Assembly (NCBI GenBank): GCA_947497895.1
Contig: CANMIL010000003.1
Span: forward strand, 310,001 to 374,000
Direction of reading: 5' to 3'
Length of the DNA stretch: 64,000 nt
DNA from: an uncultured Tenacibaculum sp.
Lineage (GTDB): Bacteria; Bacteroidota; Bacteroidia; Flavobacteriales; Flavobacteriaceae
Shown here: positions 1 to 8,479 of the stretch, one piece after another
Layout of the letters: every line of letters starts with the position of its first letter
Numbering within the stretch: the first letter of the stretch is position 1
Program-made: the position numbers and the translations under genes
Notes under the pieces: generated by a model
What the model saw: only the letters and a program-made list of their open reading frames with translations
What the model was told of the DNA's origin: nothing
The model's database searches: none

Positions 1-235
1 TCCCTAGTAAAACAAATAATATAGGCTCCAACATCTTTCCATTTCGAAATCCTTCAATAGCAACATATAAAAACCCTATCGTGATAACTCCATAAAGAAT
101 TAAAATCCTTGTTATGCTCTTACCAACTGTTACATTTGCAACATTCCCAATAATTCCATCTCTTGATAAAACTATCTTGTCTGGGAGTATATGACAAAAT
201 CCCGTTTTTGTTTTAAATGTACTTTCTTGTTTCAT
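1..235 (-). CDS. Partial membrane protein, N-terminal 78 residues
   Basis: The frame opens with ATG at 235 on the minus strand (MKQESTFKTKTGFCHILPDK) and runs off the left edge of the window, so only the N-terminus is visible. About 45 polar residues precede a hydrophobic stretch (ILILYGVITIGFLYVAI) and the beginning of a second one (ILFVLLG), which suggests a small integral membrane protein with a cytoplasmic N-terminus. I do not recognise the family; similar short proteins are common conserved hypotheticals in Flavobacteriaceae as I recall. No function can be given from this fragment. Confidence 0.65.
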   Translation of the reverse strand, partial: MKQESTFKTKTGFCHILPDKIVLSRDGIIGNVANVTVGKSITRILILYGVITIGFLYVAIEGFRNGKMLEPILFVLLG

Positions 236-303
236 TTTTTCTCAATATCGTATGACGGATTTCTAAGTACTTATAATCTAAAAAGAGATCATTTTTCCAA
301 TAA

Positions 304-675
304 TTATTTTTGAGTTAGTACCTGCATAACTTCTGAATAACTTAAATCTACCGTTGACTCTATAAACTCCATTCGTTTTGCTTCAGCTCCATGTCTCACA
401 GAATCAATAATCGCTCTCTTCTCAACCTCTGAAACCCCTCCTTCTATTCTTTCCATCTGTTGAATTAGAACATTAAAACAGGTAAACCAATTCTTTGTTG
501 AGTATAATTTAGAAATCCCTTCTGTCATCAATTCCTCAGCTTTCATAAAGTCAGCAAATACAATTCTTGAATCCGAAAATTTACCTTCCATAAGTTGGAT
601 TCTTTTTGAGTTTAAATCATGAATTTCAATCTTGTTTACATATAGTTTTATATATAGGTATTTTTCTTTTATCAT
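304..675 (-). CDS. Small hypothetical protein with MreB/actin-like motif
   Basis: A 123-residue protein starting MIKEKYLYIKLYVNKIEIHD. It has no signal peptide or membrane segment. Residues about 77-105 read GGVSEVEKRAIIDSVRHGAEAK, which resembles the conserved MreB segment GxTxVExRAvxdaxxxAGA that precedes the hinge of the actin-like fold. The rest could form the beta strands of such a subdomain, but it is far shorter than MreB (about 340 residues) and the ATP-binding phosphate loops are not visible. It may be a stand-alone actin-like subdomain of unknown role. The resemblance is by eye only. It lies 217 bp from the carboxylase operon on the same strand and beyond that operon's terminator. 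Confidence 0.7.
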   Translation of the reverse strand: MIKEKYLYIKLYVNKIEIHDLNSKRIQLMEGKFSDSRIVFADFMKAEELMTEGISKLYSTKNWFTCFNVLIQQMERIEGGVSEVEKRAIIDSVRHGAEAKRMEFIESTVDLSYSEVMQVLTQK

Positions 676-835
676 AGGTTCGCTTTAGTACCGAGTTTTA
701 TATTAAACAACTGCAATTTTATCTATGGCAAGTAACTCTCTTTTTTGTAAAGTTAATAAATAGAGTCCAATTTTAAACAAATCTCCACTTTAAGCACCAT
801 CAAACTTAAGAAGCTTTCAAAATTACTAGTATAAT

Positions 836-869
836 AGAAAAAACTGCCCTAAATTAATAAGACAGTTTT
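836..869 (-). terminator. Rho-independent terminator of the carboxylase operon
   Basis: On the minus strand, AAAACTG (869-863) and CAGTTTT (846-840) form a stem around a 16-nt loop and are followed by a T-rich run. It lies about 25 bp beyond the stop codon of the carboxyltransferase gene. Confidence 0.55.
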
Positions 870-892
870 TAAATATTATTTATGTAAGATTC

Positions 893-2434
893 TTACAACG
901 GAATGTTTCCATGCTTTCTTTTGGGTCGTTCTACCTTTTTACCTTCCAACATAGCAAAAGCCTTGATCAGCTTTCTTCTAGTTTGTTCAGGTAAAATTAC
1001 CTCATCCACAAAACCACGTTCTGCTGCGCGATAAGGATTCGCAAACTTATCTGCATATTCCGCTTCTTTCTCGGCTAATTTAGCCTCGTGGTCATCGGCT
1101 TCTGCGATTTCTTTTTTAAAGATGATTTCACTCGCTCCTTTAGCTCCCATTACGGCAATCTCCGCTGAAGGCCAAGCAAAATTCATGTCTGCACCAATAT
1201 GTTTCGAGTTCATTACGTCATAAGCACCACCGTAGGCTTTTCTTGTAATCACACTTATTCTTGGCACCGTTGCCTCACTTAAAGCGTATAACAACTTCGC
1301 TCCATTGGTAATAATGGCATTCCACTCTTGGTCCGTTCCTGGTAAAAACCCTGGAACATCTACCAATACTAACAACGGAATATTAAAGCAATCGCAAAAA
1401 CGAGTAAATCTAGCGGCTTTTTTTGAACTATTTACGTCCAAGCAACCTGCTAAACTCATAGGTTGGTTTGCTACAATTCCTATACTTCTTCCTCCTAAAC
1501 GAGCAAAACCAACTACGATATTGTCTGCATAATCCTTGTGAATTTCAAAAAATGAATTCGTATCACCAATACCATCAATAACCGCACGCATATCGTAAGG
1601 CTTGTTGGCATTATCAGGAACAATATTGTTTAATTCCTCTCTAATTTCCGTTCCTAATGCAAAAGGTAATTTTTGAGTGGTTTCTTGATTGTTTTGTGGC
1701 ATATAGCTCAACAATGTTTTAATATCTTCTAGACATTGCACATCATTTTCCGAAGTTAAATGAGTTACACCAGATTTGGTTGAATGCGCACTTGCTCCTC
1801 CCAATTCTTCCGAAGTTACCTCTTCATTCGTTACCGTTTTTACCACATTAGGTCCAGTAACAAACATGTAACTTGTATTTTCAACCATAATGGTAAAGTC
1901 CGTCATGGCAGGAGAGTATACCGCTCCACCAGCACAAGGCCCCATAATTGCCGAAATTTGAGGAATTACTCCAGATGCTTGTACATTTCTGTAGAAAATA
2001 TCCGCATAACCACCAAGTGAACGAACTCCTTCTTGAATACGCGCTCCTCCAGAGTCATTTAATCCAATTAATGGCGCTCCAACTTTTACCGCTAAGTCCA
2101 TAATTTTACAGATTTTTTCTGCATGAGTTTCAGATAACGAACCTCCAAAAACGGTAAAATCTTGTGCAAATACATAGACTAATCTTCCATTTACGGTTCC
2201 ATATCCAGTTACCACTCCATCACCATAAAATTTCTGATTTTCCATCCCGAAATCTGTAGTTCGATGGGTTACCAAAATTCCTACTTCTTCAAACGATCCT
2301 TCATCTAATAAATAATCAATTCGTTCACGTGCGGTTAGCTTTCCTTTGCTATGATGTCGGTCAATTCTTTTTTGACCACCTCCTGCTTTTGCTTCCGCTA
2401 TTTTATCTTGTAATTGTTCTATTTTAGTATTCAT
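893..2434 (-). CDS. pccB: Acyl-CoA (propionyl-CoA) carboxylase beta subunit, carboxyltransferase
   Basis: A 513-residue carboxyltransferase of the PccB/MmdA family, the size usual for the family. It transfers the carboxyl group from carboxybiotin to an acyl-CoA, most often propionyl-CoA in Bacteroidota. It shows the N-terminal [20 protein letters not shown] block, the CoA-binding glycine-rich [10 protein letters not shown] and [12 protein letters not shown] motifs, and the C-terminal [10 protein letters not shown] region, so both crotonase-like halves are present. It is the third gene of a BCCP - biotin carboxylase - carboxyltransferase operon on the minus strand and is separated from the second gene by 216 bp containing repeats. 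Substrate choice (propionyl- versus other acyl-CoA) is an inference from family and context. Confidence 0.95.
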   Translation of the reverse strand: MNTKIEQLQDKIAEAKAGGGQKRIDRHHSKGKLTARERIDYLLDEGSFEEVGILVTHRTTDFGMENQKFYGDGVVTGYGTVNGRLVYVFAQDFTVFGGSLSETHAEKICKIMDLAVKVGAPLIGLNDSGGARIQEGVRSLGGYADIFYRNVQASGVIPQISAIMGPCAGGAVYSPAMTDFTIMVENTSYMFVTGPNVVKTVTNEEVTSEELGGASAHSTKSGVTHLTSENDVQCLEDIKTLLSYMPQNNQETTQKLPFALGTEIREELNNIVPDNANKPYDMRAVIDGIGDTNSFFEIHKDYADNIVVGFARLGGRSIGIVANQPMSLAGCLDVNSSKKAARFTRFCDCFNIPLLVLVDVPGFLPGTDQEWNAIITNGAKLLYALSEATVPRISVITRKAYGGAYDVMNSKHIGADMNFAWPSAEIAVMGAKGASEIIFKKEIAEADDHEAKLAEKEAEYADKFANPYRAAERGFVDEVILPEQTRRKLIKAFAMLEGKKVERPKRKHGNIPL

Positions 2435-2449
2435 GTTTTTTCTTGTTTT

Positions 2450-2543
2450 GGGCGTTCCCCAAGGGTCGGGCTTTTCGCTATATCTTTTGCTGGTTTTCGC
2501 AAACTCAAACCAATAAAAGGATGCTGCTGCAATCCCTAACGCG
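2450..2543. repeat. Probable dispersed intergenic repeat unit
   Basis: A block of about 94 bp, more GC-rich than its surroundings, begins ggcgttccccaagggtcggg and ends caatccctaacgcg. Its ends are partly inverted (gcgtt...aaggg against ccctaacgc). From memory, strings of this type recur between genes in Flavobacteriaceae genomes, but no second copy occurs in this window. It has no coding potential and sits inside the carboxylase operon. Confidence 0.45.
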
Positions 2544-2566
2544 ACCTAGAATTTAATTAATTTGCA

Positions 2567-2599
2567 AGACCTCACAGGTCTTCGAGACCTGTGAGGTCT
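2567..2599. repeat. Perfect 15-bp inverted repeat
   Basis: The arms agacctcacaggtct (2567-2581) and agacctgtgaggtct (2585-2599) are exact reverse complements with a 3-nt tcg loop. There is no T-run, so it is probably a repetitive palindrome, not a terminator. It lies 24 bp beyond the repeat-like block at 2450-2543, within the operon. Confidence 0.7.
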
Positions 2600-2650
2600 A
2601 CCACATAACCTATCAATTTCTATTCGATTCAATTTTTACTTCTCATGGTT

Positions 2651-4087
2651 TTAGCAGGTTCTTAAAACTTGTTGTTCCTTTAAATATGCTTGTAACGCAA
2701 GTTTTGCTGCAATCTCTGCTTCGCGTTTATATTCCGACTCTAGTTGCTCAGGTGTATAATACTTTTTCACAAAGTGCGTGTCAAAATCTCCAGAAGTAAA
2801 GGCTTCATGCTCACAAACAAACTTCCCAAACGATAAGGTGGTTTCAATTCCTTTAATATGATAGTCGTTAATTGCTTGTTTCATAAGTTCAATTGCCTCC
2901 TCACGACTCTTCCCATAAGTAATTAATTTGGCAATCATCGGATCGTAATAAATCGGAACTTCCATGCCTTCTTCAAAACCATCATCCACTCTTACATGAG
3001 CTCCTTGCGGAGTTTTATAAGTTTCCAGCACTCCAATACTTGGCGCAAAATTGTTTAACGGATCTTCGGCATATACTCTTAATTCCAAAGCATGACCATT
3101 GATATTTAAATCTTCTTGAGCAAATGCTAACTTTTCACCACGAGCTATTTTAATTTGTTGCTCTACCAAATCAATTCCCGTAATCATTTCTGTTACCGGA
3201 TGCTCTACCTGTAAACGCGTATTCATCTCAAGGAAATAAAAGTTCTTATTTTCATCCAATAAAAACTCTACAGTACCCGCTCCTAAGTAATCGCAAGCTT
3301 GTGCTACCTTTACGGCTGCCTCTCCCATTTGTTGACGAATTTCAGGAGTTAATACACTTGAAGGTGCTTCTTCAACCACCTTTTGATGCCTTCTTTGTAC
3401 GGAACATTCCCTTTCAAATAAATGAACTGTATTCCCATGTCCATCAGCCAAAACTTGGATTTCAATATGTCGTGGTGATCCTACATATTTCTCAATAAAA
3501 ACCGATCCATCTCCAAAGGCAGACTCTGCTTCTGAAATAGCTCTGTTCATCTGTTCTTCAATATCTTCTGCCTTATGAACAACACGCATTCCTTTTCCTC
3601 CACCTCCAGCAGACGCTTTTATTAAAATTGGATATCCAATTTCGTCGGCAACTTTGGCGGCATAGTTTACATCGGTTACGGCCTCATCAATTCCTGGAAC
3701 CATTGGAATATCATAAGCTTTTACAGCATCCTTTGCTGCTAGCTTACTTCCCATGACTTCAATTGCTTTTGCTTTCGGCCCAATAAATGTAATTCCGTTT
3801 TTGGCTACAGCCTCACTAAAGCCAGCATTTTCACTCAAAAATCCGTATCCTGGGTGAATTCCATCAACATTAAGCTGCTTGGCTACTTCTATAATTTTAT
3901 CTCCTAATAAATACGATTGATTCGAAGGTGCTGGTCCAATACAAACTGCTTCATCGGCAAAAGCCACATGTGGTGAATTTCTATCGGCTTCAGAATATAC
4001 TGCTACCGTTTTAATACCCATATTTTTTGCCGTACGCATTACGCGCAACGCTATTTCTCCTCTATTTGCTACTAAAATTTTCTTCAT
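2651..4087 (-). CDS. accC: Biotin carboxylase subunit of acyl-CoA carboxylase
   Basis: A 478-residue biotin carboxylase that carboxylates the biotin of the carrier protein using ATP and bicarbonate. It starts with MKKILVANRGEIALRVMRTA, the standard N-terminus. The ATP-grasp glycine loop KASAGGGGKGMRVV, the catalytic block FLEMNTRLQVEHPVTE and the EDP motif of the C-terminal domain are all present, and length is normal (about 450-500). The C-terminus carries an extra helical tail rich in Glu, Ala and Lys. It lies downstream of the carrier gene (84-bp gap) and upstream of pccB, so it most likely works in the propionyl-type complex; a role in acetyl-CoA carboxylase cannot be excluded from sequence alone. 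Confidence 0.94.
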   Translation of the reverse strand: MKKILVANRGEIALRVMRTAKNMGIKTVAVYSEADRNSPHVAFADEAVCIGPAPSNQSYLLGDKIIEVAKQLNVDGIHPGYGFLSENAGFSEAVAKNGITFIGPKAKAIEVMGSKLAAKDAVKAYDIPMVPGIDEAVTDVNYAAKVADEIGYPILIKASAGGGGKGMRVVHKAEDIEEQMNRAISEAESAFGDGSVFIEKYVGSPRHIEIQVLADGHGNTVHLFERECSVQRRHQKVVEEAPSSVLTPEIRQQMGEAAVKVAQACDYLGAGTVEFLLDENKNFYFLEMNTRLQVEHPVTEMITGIDLVEQQIKIARGEKLAFAQEDLNINGHALELRVYAEDPLNNFAPSIGVLETYKTPQGAHVRVDDGFEEGMEVPIYYDPMIAKLITYGKSREEAIELMKQAINDYHIKGIETTLSFGKFVCEHEAFTSGDFDTHFVKKYYTPEQLESEYKREAEIAAKLALQAYLKEQQVLRTC

Positions 4088-4171
4088 TAAAACAAACTTA
4101 ATTCAGTTATCAACTGTGTTAAAATCATTCAACTAACTAGTTATACTTCAAACATTTTTAATTAAATCCCT

Positions 4172-4663
4172 TTAAGAGGGCTCCATTTCAATTAACACTG
4201 CATTCTTTTCAACCTTGGCACTTGCTTCTACTAAAACAGACTTCACTACACCATCTCTAGGAGCTAGCAATGTATTTTCCATTTTCATCGCTTCTAATAC
4301 CAAAATACCTTCACCTTCTTTAACTTCTTGGCCAACTTCAACATCAACCGAAACAATTAATCCTGGCATTGGGGCTTTGATGTCGTTTTCCTTTTTAACC
4401 GAACTCGCCTCCAATCCTAATTCGCTAATTAAAATATCTAACGAATCTGATAATTTGACATCATATCGATTCCCATTGATTTCGATGGTATAGGTTTTAT
4501 CGTTAAAATTTTGCGCAACTATTTTTGCTTGAAAAGAAGTTTCATCATCCAACACATGCAGACTTCCATCGGATTTAACTACCGAATCCAGAGTATCAAT
4601 TTGTTGGGTGGTTAAGTCAAAATTGTAGTTATCATTGACTTTTGCCTTGAATGGTTTGCTCAT
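4172..4663 (-). CDS. Biotin carboxyl carrier (biotinyl domain) protein
   Basis: The carrier subunit of the acyl-CoA carboxylase. The C-terminal 70 residues form a biotinyl domain with the biotinylation motif EAMKMENTL near the C-terminus; the N-terminal part is a beta-rich region typical of carriers attached to propionyl-type carboxylases. I place the start at ATG 4663 (MSKPFKAKVNDNYNFD); an in-frame GTG seven codons upstream at 4684 is possible but less likely. It is the first gene of the three-gene minus-strand operon. The biotin it carries would be supplied by the bio genes at 38-47 kb. Confidence 0.9.
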   Translation of the reverse strand: MSKPFKAKVNDNYNFDLTTQQIDTLDSVVKSDGSLHVLDDETSFQAKIVAQNFNDKTYTIEINGNRYDVKLSDSLDILISELGLEASSVKKENDIKAPMPGLIVSVDVEVGQEVKEGEGILVLEAMKMENTLLAPRDGVVKSVLVEASAKVEKNAVLIEMEPS

Positions 4664-4856
4664 AAAATCACTATTTGTCCGCACTAAAATATTAAAATTT
4701 CACGAAATATTTTAAAATAAAACCAAACGAAAACGTTCTTTTAATACGAATACCGCAAAAAAACTACTCATTCACATCAATTCTTTGCATATTTTAAACT
4801 ATTTACTCCTTAGACCTTGTTATTTGAAATTTCTGCTTTAATTTTGCTTCGTTCTC

Positions 4857-5012
4857 AAAAGGGGTGCCTTTTATTATTTTGAATTTTAAATCATTAGCAA
4901 CAACTTCCAATTAGATAGGAATTGGAAATGCTTAAAGCAAGAAAGTTTTAAATTTAAAAAGGCTGAGATCATACCCATTGAACCTAGAACAGGTAATGCT
5001 GTTTAGGGAAAT
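4857..5012 (+). promoter_or_regulatory. TPP (thiamine pyrophosphate) riboswitch
   Basis: Both halves of the conserved THI-box are present: GGGGTGCC at 4861-4868, and from 4961 GGCTGAGATCATACCC, TTGAACCT, then ACAGGTAATGCTG and TAGGGA ending near 5009. The variable P3 arm between them is long (about 92 nt, 4869-4960). It looks AT-rich with matching ends (gccttttt-like and aaaaaggc) and an internal hairpin ttccaatt/aattggaa near 4905-4927. It ends about 85 nt before the ATG of the TonB receptor. No strong terminator follows, so control of translation or transcription is open. Confidence 0.93.
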
Positions 5013-5098
5013 ATTAGAAAGTTAAACACTTTCGTTTTAAGACAACACTGATTAATTTCTGAATAATCACCTCTTTTTATTCGTTTTATTTATATAAA

Positions 5099-7471
5099 AT
5101 GACATTTCACTCATTCGTTAAAAAAGTGAACCTAGTAGCTTTTTTAACAATCATCTTTGCTACCTTAAACGTAAATGCACAAAGCATCGTTTTAAAAGGT
5201 AAAGTAATCGATCAAAATCAAAAACCACTTGAAGGCGCCTCTGTTGTTATTACCTCGCTTCAAAAAGGAGCAATTACTGATGCTGAAGGTAAATTTAAAC
5301 TTAAGCTTGAAAAAGGTATTTATCAAGTTGAAGTTTCTTTTGTTGGATATAAAACTATCCAAAAACAGGTAAACACAAACAATGGTAAAGATCTGGTTTT
5401 CCAATTATCTTCTGGAGATACTATTTTAGATGAAGTATTGGTATCAGCGGTTCGTGTAAAAGCAGATGCACCTGTAACTCACTCAAACTTATCAAAAAAG
5501 GAAATTGCCAAGCGTAACTTAGGTCAAGACATTCCTGTATTATTAAACTACCTACCTTCTGTTACTTCTTCATCAGATGCAGGGGCGGGAATTGGATATA
5601 CGTATATCCGTGTTCGTGGTTCGGATGCTTCTCGTGTAAATGTTACCATTAACGGAATTCCTTATAACGATGCTGAAAGCCAAGGAACTTTTTGGGTAAA
5701 TATGGGAGACTTTGCTTCGTCAACTGAAAACTTACAGTTACAACGCGGTGTTGGAACCTCAACCAATGGTTCTGGTGCTTTTGGGGCTAGTTTAAATATC
5801 TTAACCGATGCTGTTTCTGAGGAAGCTGGAGGAGAGATTTCAAACTCGTTTGGTTCTTTTGGTACGAGAAAACATACAGTGAAGTTTACTACTGGAAAAA
5901 TCAATGAGAACTTCGAATTCGCGGGACGTCTTTCTAATATCTATTCTGATGGTTATGTAGATCGTGCTTTTACTGATTTAAAATCATATTTTCTACAAGG
6001 AAGTTATACAGACGAGAACACTCTGATTAAAGCGCTTGCTTTTGGTGGACAAGAAAAAACCTACCAAGCGTGGTTCGGTTTAACCAAAGAACAACTAGAA
6101 GAAAACCGTCGTCAAAATCCATACACTTACGATAACGAAACTGATAATTACTGGCAAGATCATTATCAATTACACTGGAATGAGAGATTATCTGATGAAT
6201 GGACAACTAATATTGGTTTGAACTACACGAGAGGTAAAGGATATTTCGAGCAGTTTAAAGATGGTGAAGATGCTGCTGATTACAACAACTTAATCGTTGA
6301 CGGCAGTGATGTAATTGTAAGAAGGTGGTTGGACAATCATTTTTATGTGGCTAATGGAACTGCTACCTATAACAATGACGGTATTGAAGTAATTTCAGGT
6401 GTTTCTTATAATACATATAACAATGAACATTACGGTGAAATAATCTGGGGAAGTGATTTAGCTGCCAATACCAATTGGGGAGACCGATACTACTTTAGTG
6501 ATTCAAAGAAAACAGATTGGAGTATTTTTTCAAAAGTTAGTTTTAACATCACAAATTCGTTAAGAGCATTTGTTGATCTACAAGGGCGTTTTGTAAACTA
6601 TACAACAAAAGGATTGACCTCAGATAGAGATCCTATCGATGTTGATAAACAGTTTAATTTCTTCAATCCGAAATTAGGACTGACACATAGGTTTGATGAA
6701 AACCACAGTATTTACGCTTCGTATGCAAGAGCGAATAGAGAGCCGAATAGAAATGATTTCGAAGGTGGAAACTCACAACATGAAAGTCTGGATGATTTTG
6801 AATTAGGATGGAGGTTCTCAAATGAAAAGGTGAAATTAAACACCAATATTTACTATATGGATTATCAAAATCAATTGATTTTAACCGGGGCTATTGATGA
6901 AAATTCGGGAGAACCTTTAAGATCGTCAAGTGGTAATAGTTATCGATTTGGTATTGAAATTGATGCCGATATTCAGCTAGATAAAACTTTATGGATTCGT
7001 CCAAACATAGCATTCAGTGAAAATCTTAATCAAGATTACTACGCTGAAATTGACGGAGTATTAACCAACTTAGGAAATACACCAATAACTTTTTCTCCCG
7101 ATATTATTTTTGGTAATGCATTTGTTTATCAACCTATACCAAATCTTCAATTGGCATTTTTATCGAAATATATTGGGAAACAATTTATGAGTAATTTAAA
7201 TAGTACTGTATCGGATTTAGACGTTTTAAAAGGATTCTTTACAAGTGATTTCAATTTTACTTACGAGCTTAAAACTAAGAAGATATTCAAGTCAATTGTA
7301 TTCACGGGAATTGTAAACAACATCTTCAATAAAGAATATGTTGACAGAGGTTATTATTATACTTTCGATGATACTTGGTCAAATCCTGGTACTACAACAA
7401 CTGTTGATGGGGCCGGTTTCTATCCACAAGCTACGCGTAACTTCTTGTTAGGAGCAACTTTAAAGTTTTAA
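5099..7471 (+). CDS. TonB-dependent receptor, probable thiamine or precursor uptake
   Basis: A 790-residue outer-membrane receptor. A signal peptide of about 27 residues ends NVNAQ, followed by a carboxypeptidase-D-like regulatory domain (about 30-110, KGKVIDQNQKPLEGASVVI), a plug domain (about 120-235, including YIRVRGSDASRVNVTINGIP) and a 22-strand-type barrel ending in the terminal Phe typical of outer-membrane proteins (GATLKF). The TPP riboswitch immediately upstream indicates repression when thiamine pyrophosphate is plentiful, so the ligand is probably thiamine or a thiamine precursor; TPP-controlled TonB receptors are known in Bacteroidota. No inner-membrane thiamine transporter or thi biosynthesis gene is next to it. 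Confidence 0.92.
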   Translation: MTFHSFVKKVNLVAFLTIIFATLNVNAQSIVLKGKVIDQNQKPLEGASVVITSLQKGAITDAEGKFKLKLEKGIYQVEVSFVGYKTIQKQVNTNNGKDLVFQLSSGDTILDEVLVSAVRVKADAPVTHSNLSKKEIAKRNLGQDIPVLLNYLPSVTSSSDAGAGIGYTYIRVRGSDASRVNVTINGIPYNDAESQGTFWVNMGDFASSTENLQLQRGVGTSTNGSGAFGASLNILTDAVSEEAGGEISNSFGSFGTRKHTVKFTTGKINENFEFAGRLSNIYSDGYVDRAFTDLKSYFLQGSYTDENTLIKALAFGGQEKTYQAWFGLTKEQLEENRRQNPYTYDNETDNYWQDHYQLHWNERLSDEWTTNIGLNYTRGKGYFEQFKDGEDAADYNNLIVDGSDVIVRRWLDNHFYVANGTATYNNDGIEVISGVSYNTYNNEHYGEIIWGSDLAANTNWGDRYYFSDSKKTDWSIFSKVSFNITNSLRAFVDLQGRFVNYTTKGLTSDRDPIDVDKQFNFFNPKLGLTHRFDENHSIYASYARANREPNRNDFEGGNSQHESLDDFELGWRFSNEKVKLNTNIYYMDYQNQLILTGAIDENSGEPLRSSSGNSYRFGIEIDADIQLDKTLWIRPNIAFSENLNQDYYAEIDGVLTNLGNTPITFSPDIIFGNAFVYQPIPNLQLAFLSKYIGKQFMSNLNSTVSDLDVLKGFFTSDFNFTYELKTKKIFKSIVFTGIVNNIFNKEYVDRGYYYTFDDTWSNPGTTTTVDGAGFYPQATRNFLLGATLKF

Positions 7472-7555
7472 TAATAGTCTAACAATAAATCTTTAGATAT
7501 TTAATTCAACCTACTTCGAATAAAGTATTTAAAACTAAATTTAGATTTCGTTTAT

Positions 7556-7587
7556 AAAAAAATACCGAGCCAGTGCTCGGTATTTTT
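7556..7587. terminator. Bidirectional terminator
   Basis: AAAATACCGAGC, a CAGT loop and GCTCGGTATTTTT form a strong stem with A-run and T-run flanks, so it can serve both the receptor gene and the convergent gene ending at 7590. Confidence 0.85.
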
Positions 7588-7589
7588 GT

Positions 7590-8012
7590 TTATTCAGGTT
7601 TTCCCAACCTCATCATTGTTTCAATGATTTCTTTCAGTTCTTCTGGAGGATTTCCATGATCGAACACAGAAGATTTATATTCTTGTCCATTAACTTTTAT
7701 ACATAATTCAGCTTGCATAGCCCTATCAGAAGTTCTATGATCCGATACTGATTTAAAATGACTCATATCTGAAAGCTTCGTATTATTAATAAGCTTAATC
7801 AGTTTCTTTTTATCTACTTTAGAAACTTTGAGTTTTTTCTCATGATTTCGATCTTTATAGAAAAGCTTATCTGATGTTATCTTCAAAACTAAAGAACTAC
7901 CTCTAGTTCTAGCTTCATAAATTATTTCATCGAAATCCTTAGTTCCTTCTTGACAAAAAGATAAACTTCCAGCCCAGAACGAGAATAATACGATTAGTTT
8001 TAAATGCTTCAT
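7590..8012 (-). CDS. Small secreted hypothetical protein
   Basis: A 140-residue protein with a clear signal peptide (MKHLKLIVLFSFWAGSLSFC, then QEGTKDF), probably periplasmic; the Cys near position 20 could be read as a lipobox but the context SLSFC is poor. The mature part is basic and helix-rich in the middle (KVSKVDKKKLIKLINN), with a beta-rich C-terminal half containing a KVNGQEYKSSVFDHG segment. I do not recognise a family. It is a single gene, convergent with the TonB receptor and divergent from the large nuclease gene, with no functional clue from its neighbours. Confidence 0.75.
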   Translation of the reverse strand: MKHLKLIVLFSFWAGSLSFCQEGTKDFDEIIYEARTRGSSLVLKITSDKLFYKDRNHEKKLKVSKVDKKKLIKLINNTKLSDMSHFKSVSDHRTSDRAMQAELCIKVNGQEYKSSVFDHGNPPEELKEIIETMMRLGKPE

Positions 8013-8479
8013 TTTGAATAGGGTTTAATGCTTAGTTTTAAAATTACAGCTTTTTTCTAAAGATTACTGAAGAATAGCCTTTTTAATTATCGGTAATTAC
8101 CAGTATCAAAAGACCAGTTATAATAAGAGCATCGCATTATCAAAAACTGTATCACATTATTTATAAATCACTTATAAAAAAACTAAAAACCTAAGAAAAA
8201 GGGCATATCACACTAAAAAAAACCTAATCTGTAAAGAGTATTATTAAAATTTAACAAAAAGCAGTACTTTTGTTCAGCAATTAACAAACTGAATTTGAAA
8301 ATGTAACGTTTAATTTAATTATTTTCACAAGCGAAAACAATAACCATTAAAAATTAGCCAATAAACAATTTAAAGTTAACCATTCATTAACGCTTTTAAC
8401 ACAATCAACCTATAATTTTATCCGATCTCAAACTTTCCTCCAAACGAGATAAAATTTTAAACTACAAAAAACTTTACAA
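8013..8479 (+). other. 467-bp gene-free region: promoter and long leader of the large nuclease
   Basis: The region contains no convincing ORF. A TAnnTTTG -7 box (tacttttg, 8265-8272) would start transcription near 8280 and leave a 5' untranslated region of about 200 nt. Just before the ATG, AATTTTATC (8414-8422) and GATAAAATT (8448-8456) can form a hairpin ending 23 nt before the start codon. Nothing else is recognised. Confidence 0.5.
8265..8272 (+). promoter_or_regulatory. TAnnTTTG -7 box for the large secreted nuclease
   Basis: The sequence tacttttg matches the Bacteroidota -7 consensus exactly; no TTG -33 element is obvious at the usual 19-nt spacing. Confidence 0.45.

Noticed and set aside
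1305..2020. Two plus-strand open frames (1305-1532, 1784-2020) within the carboxyltransferase gene
   Set aside because: They are antisense to a highly conserved coding region and lack recognisable features.
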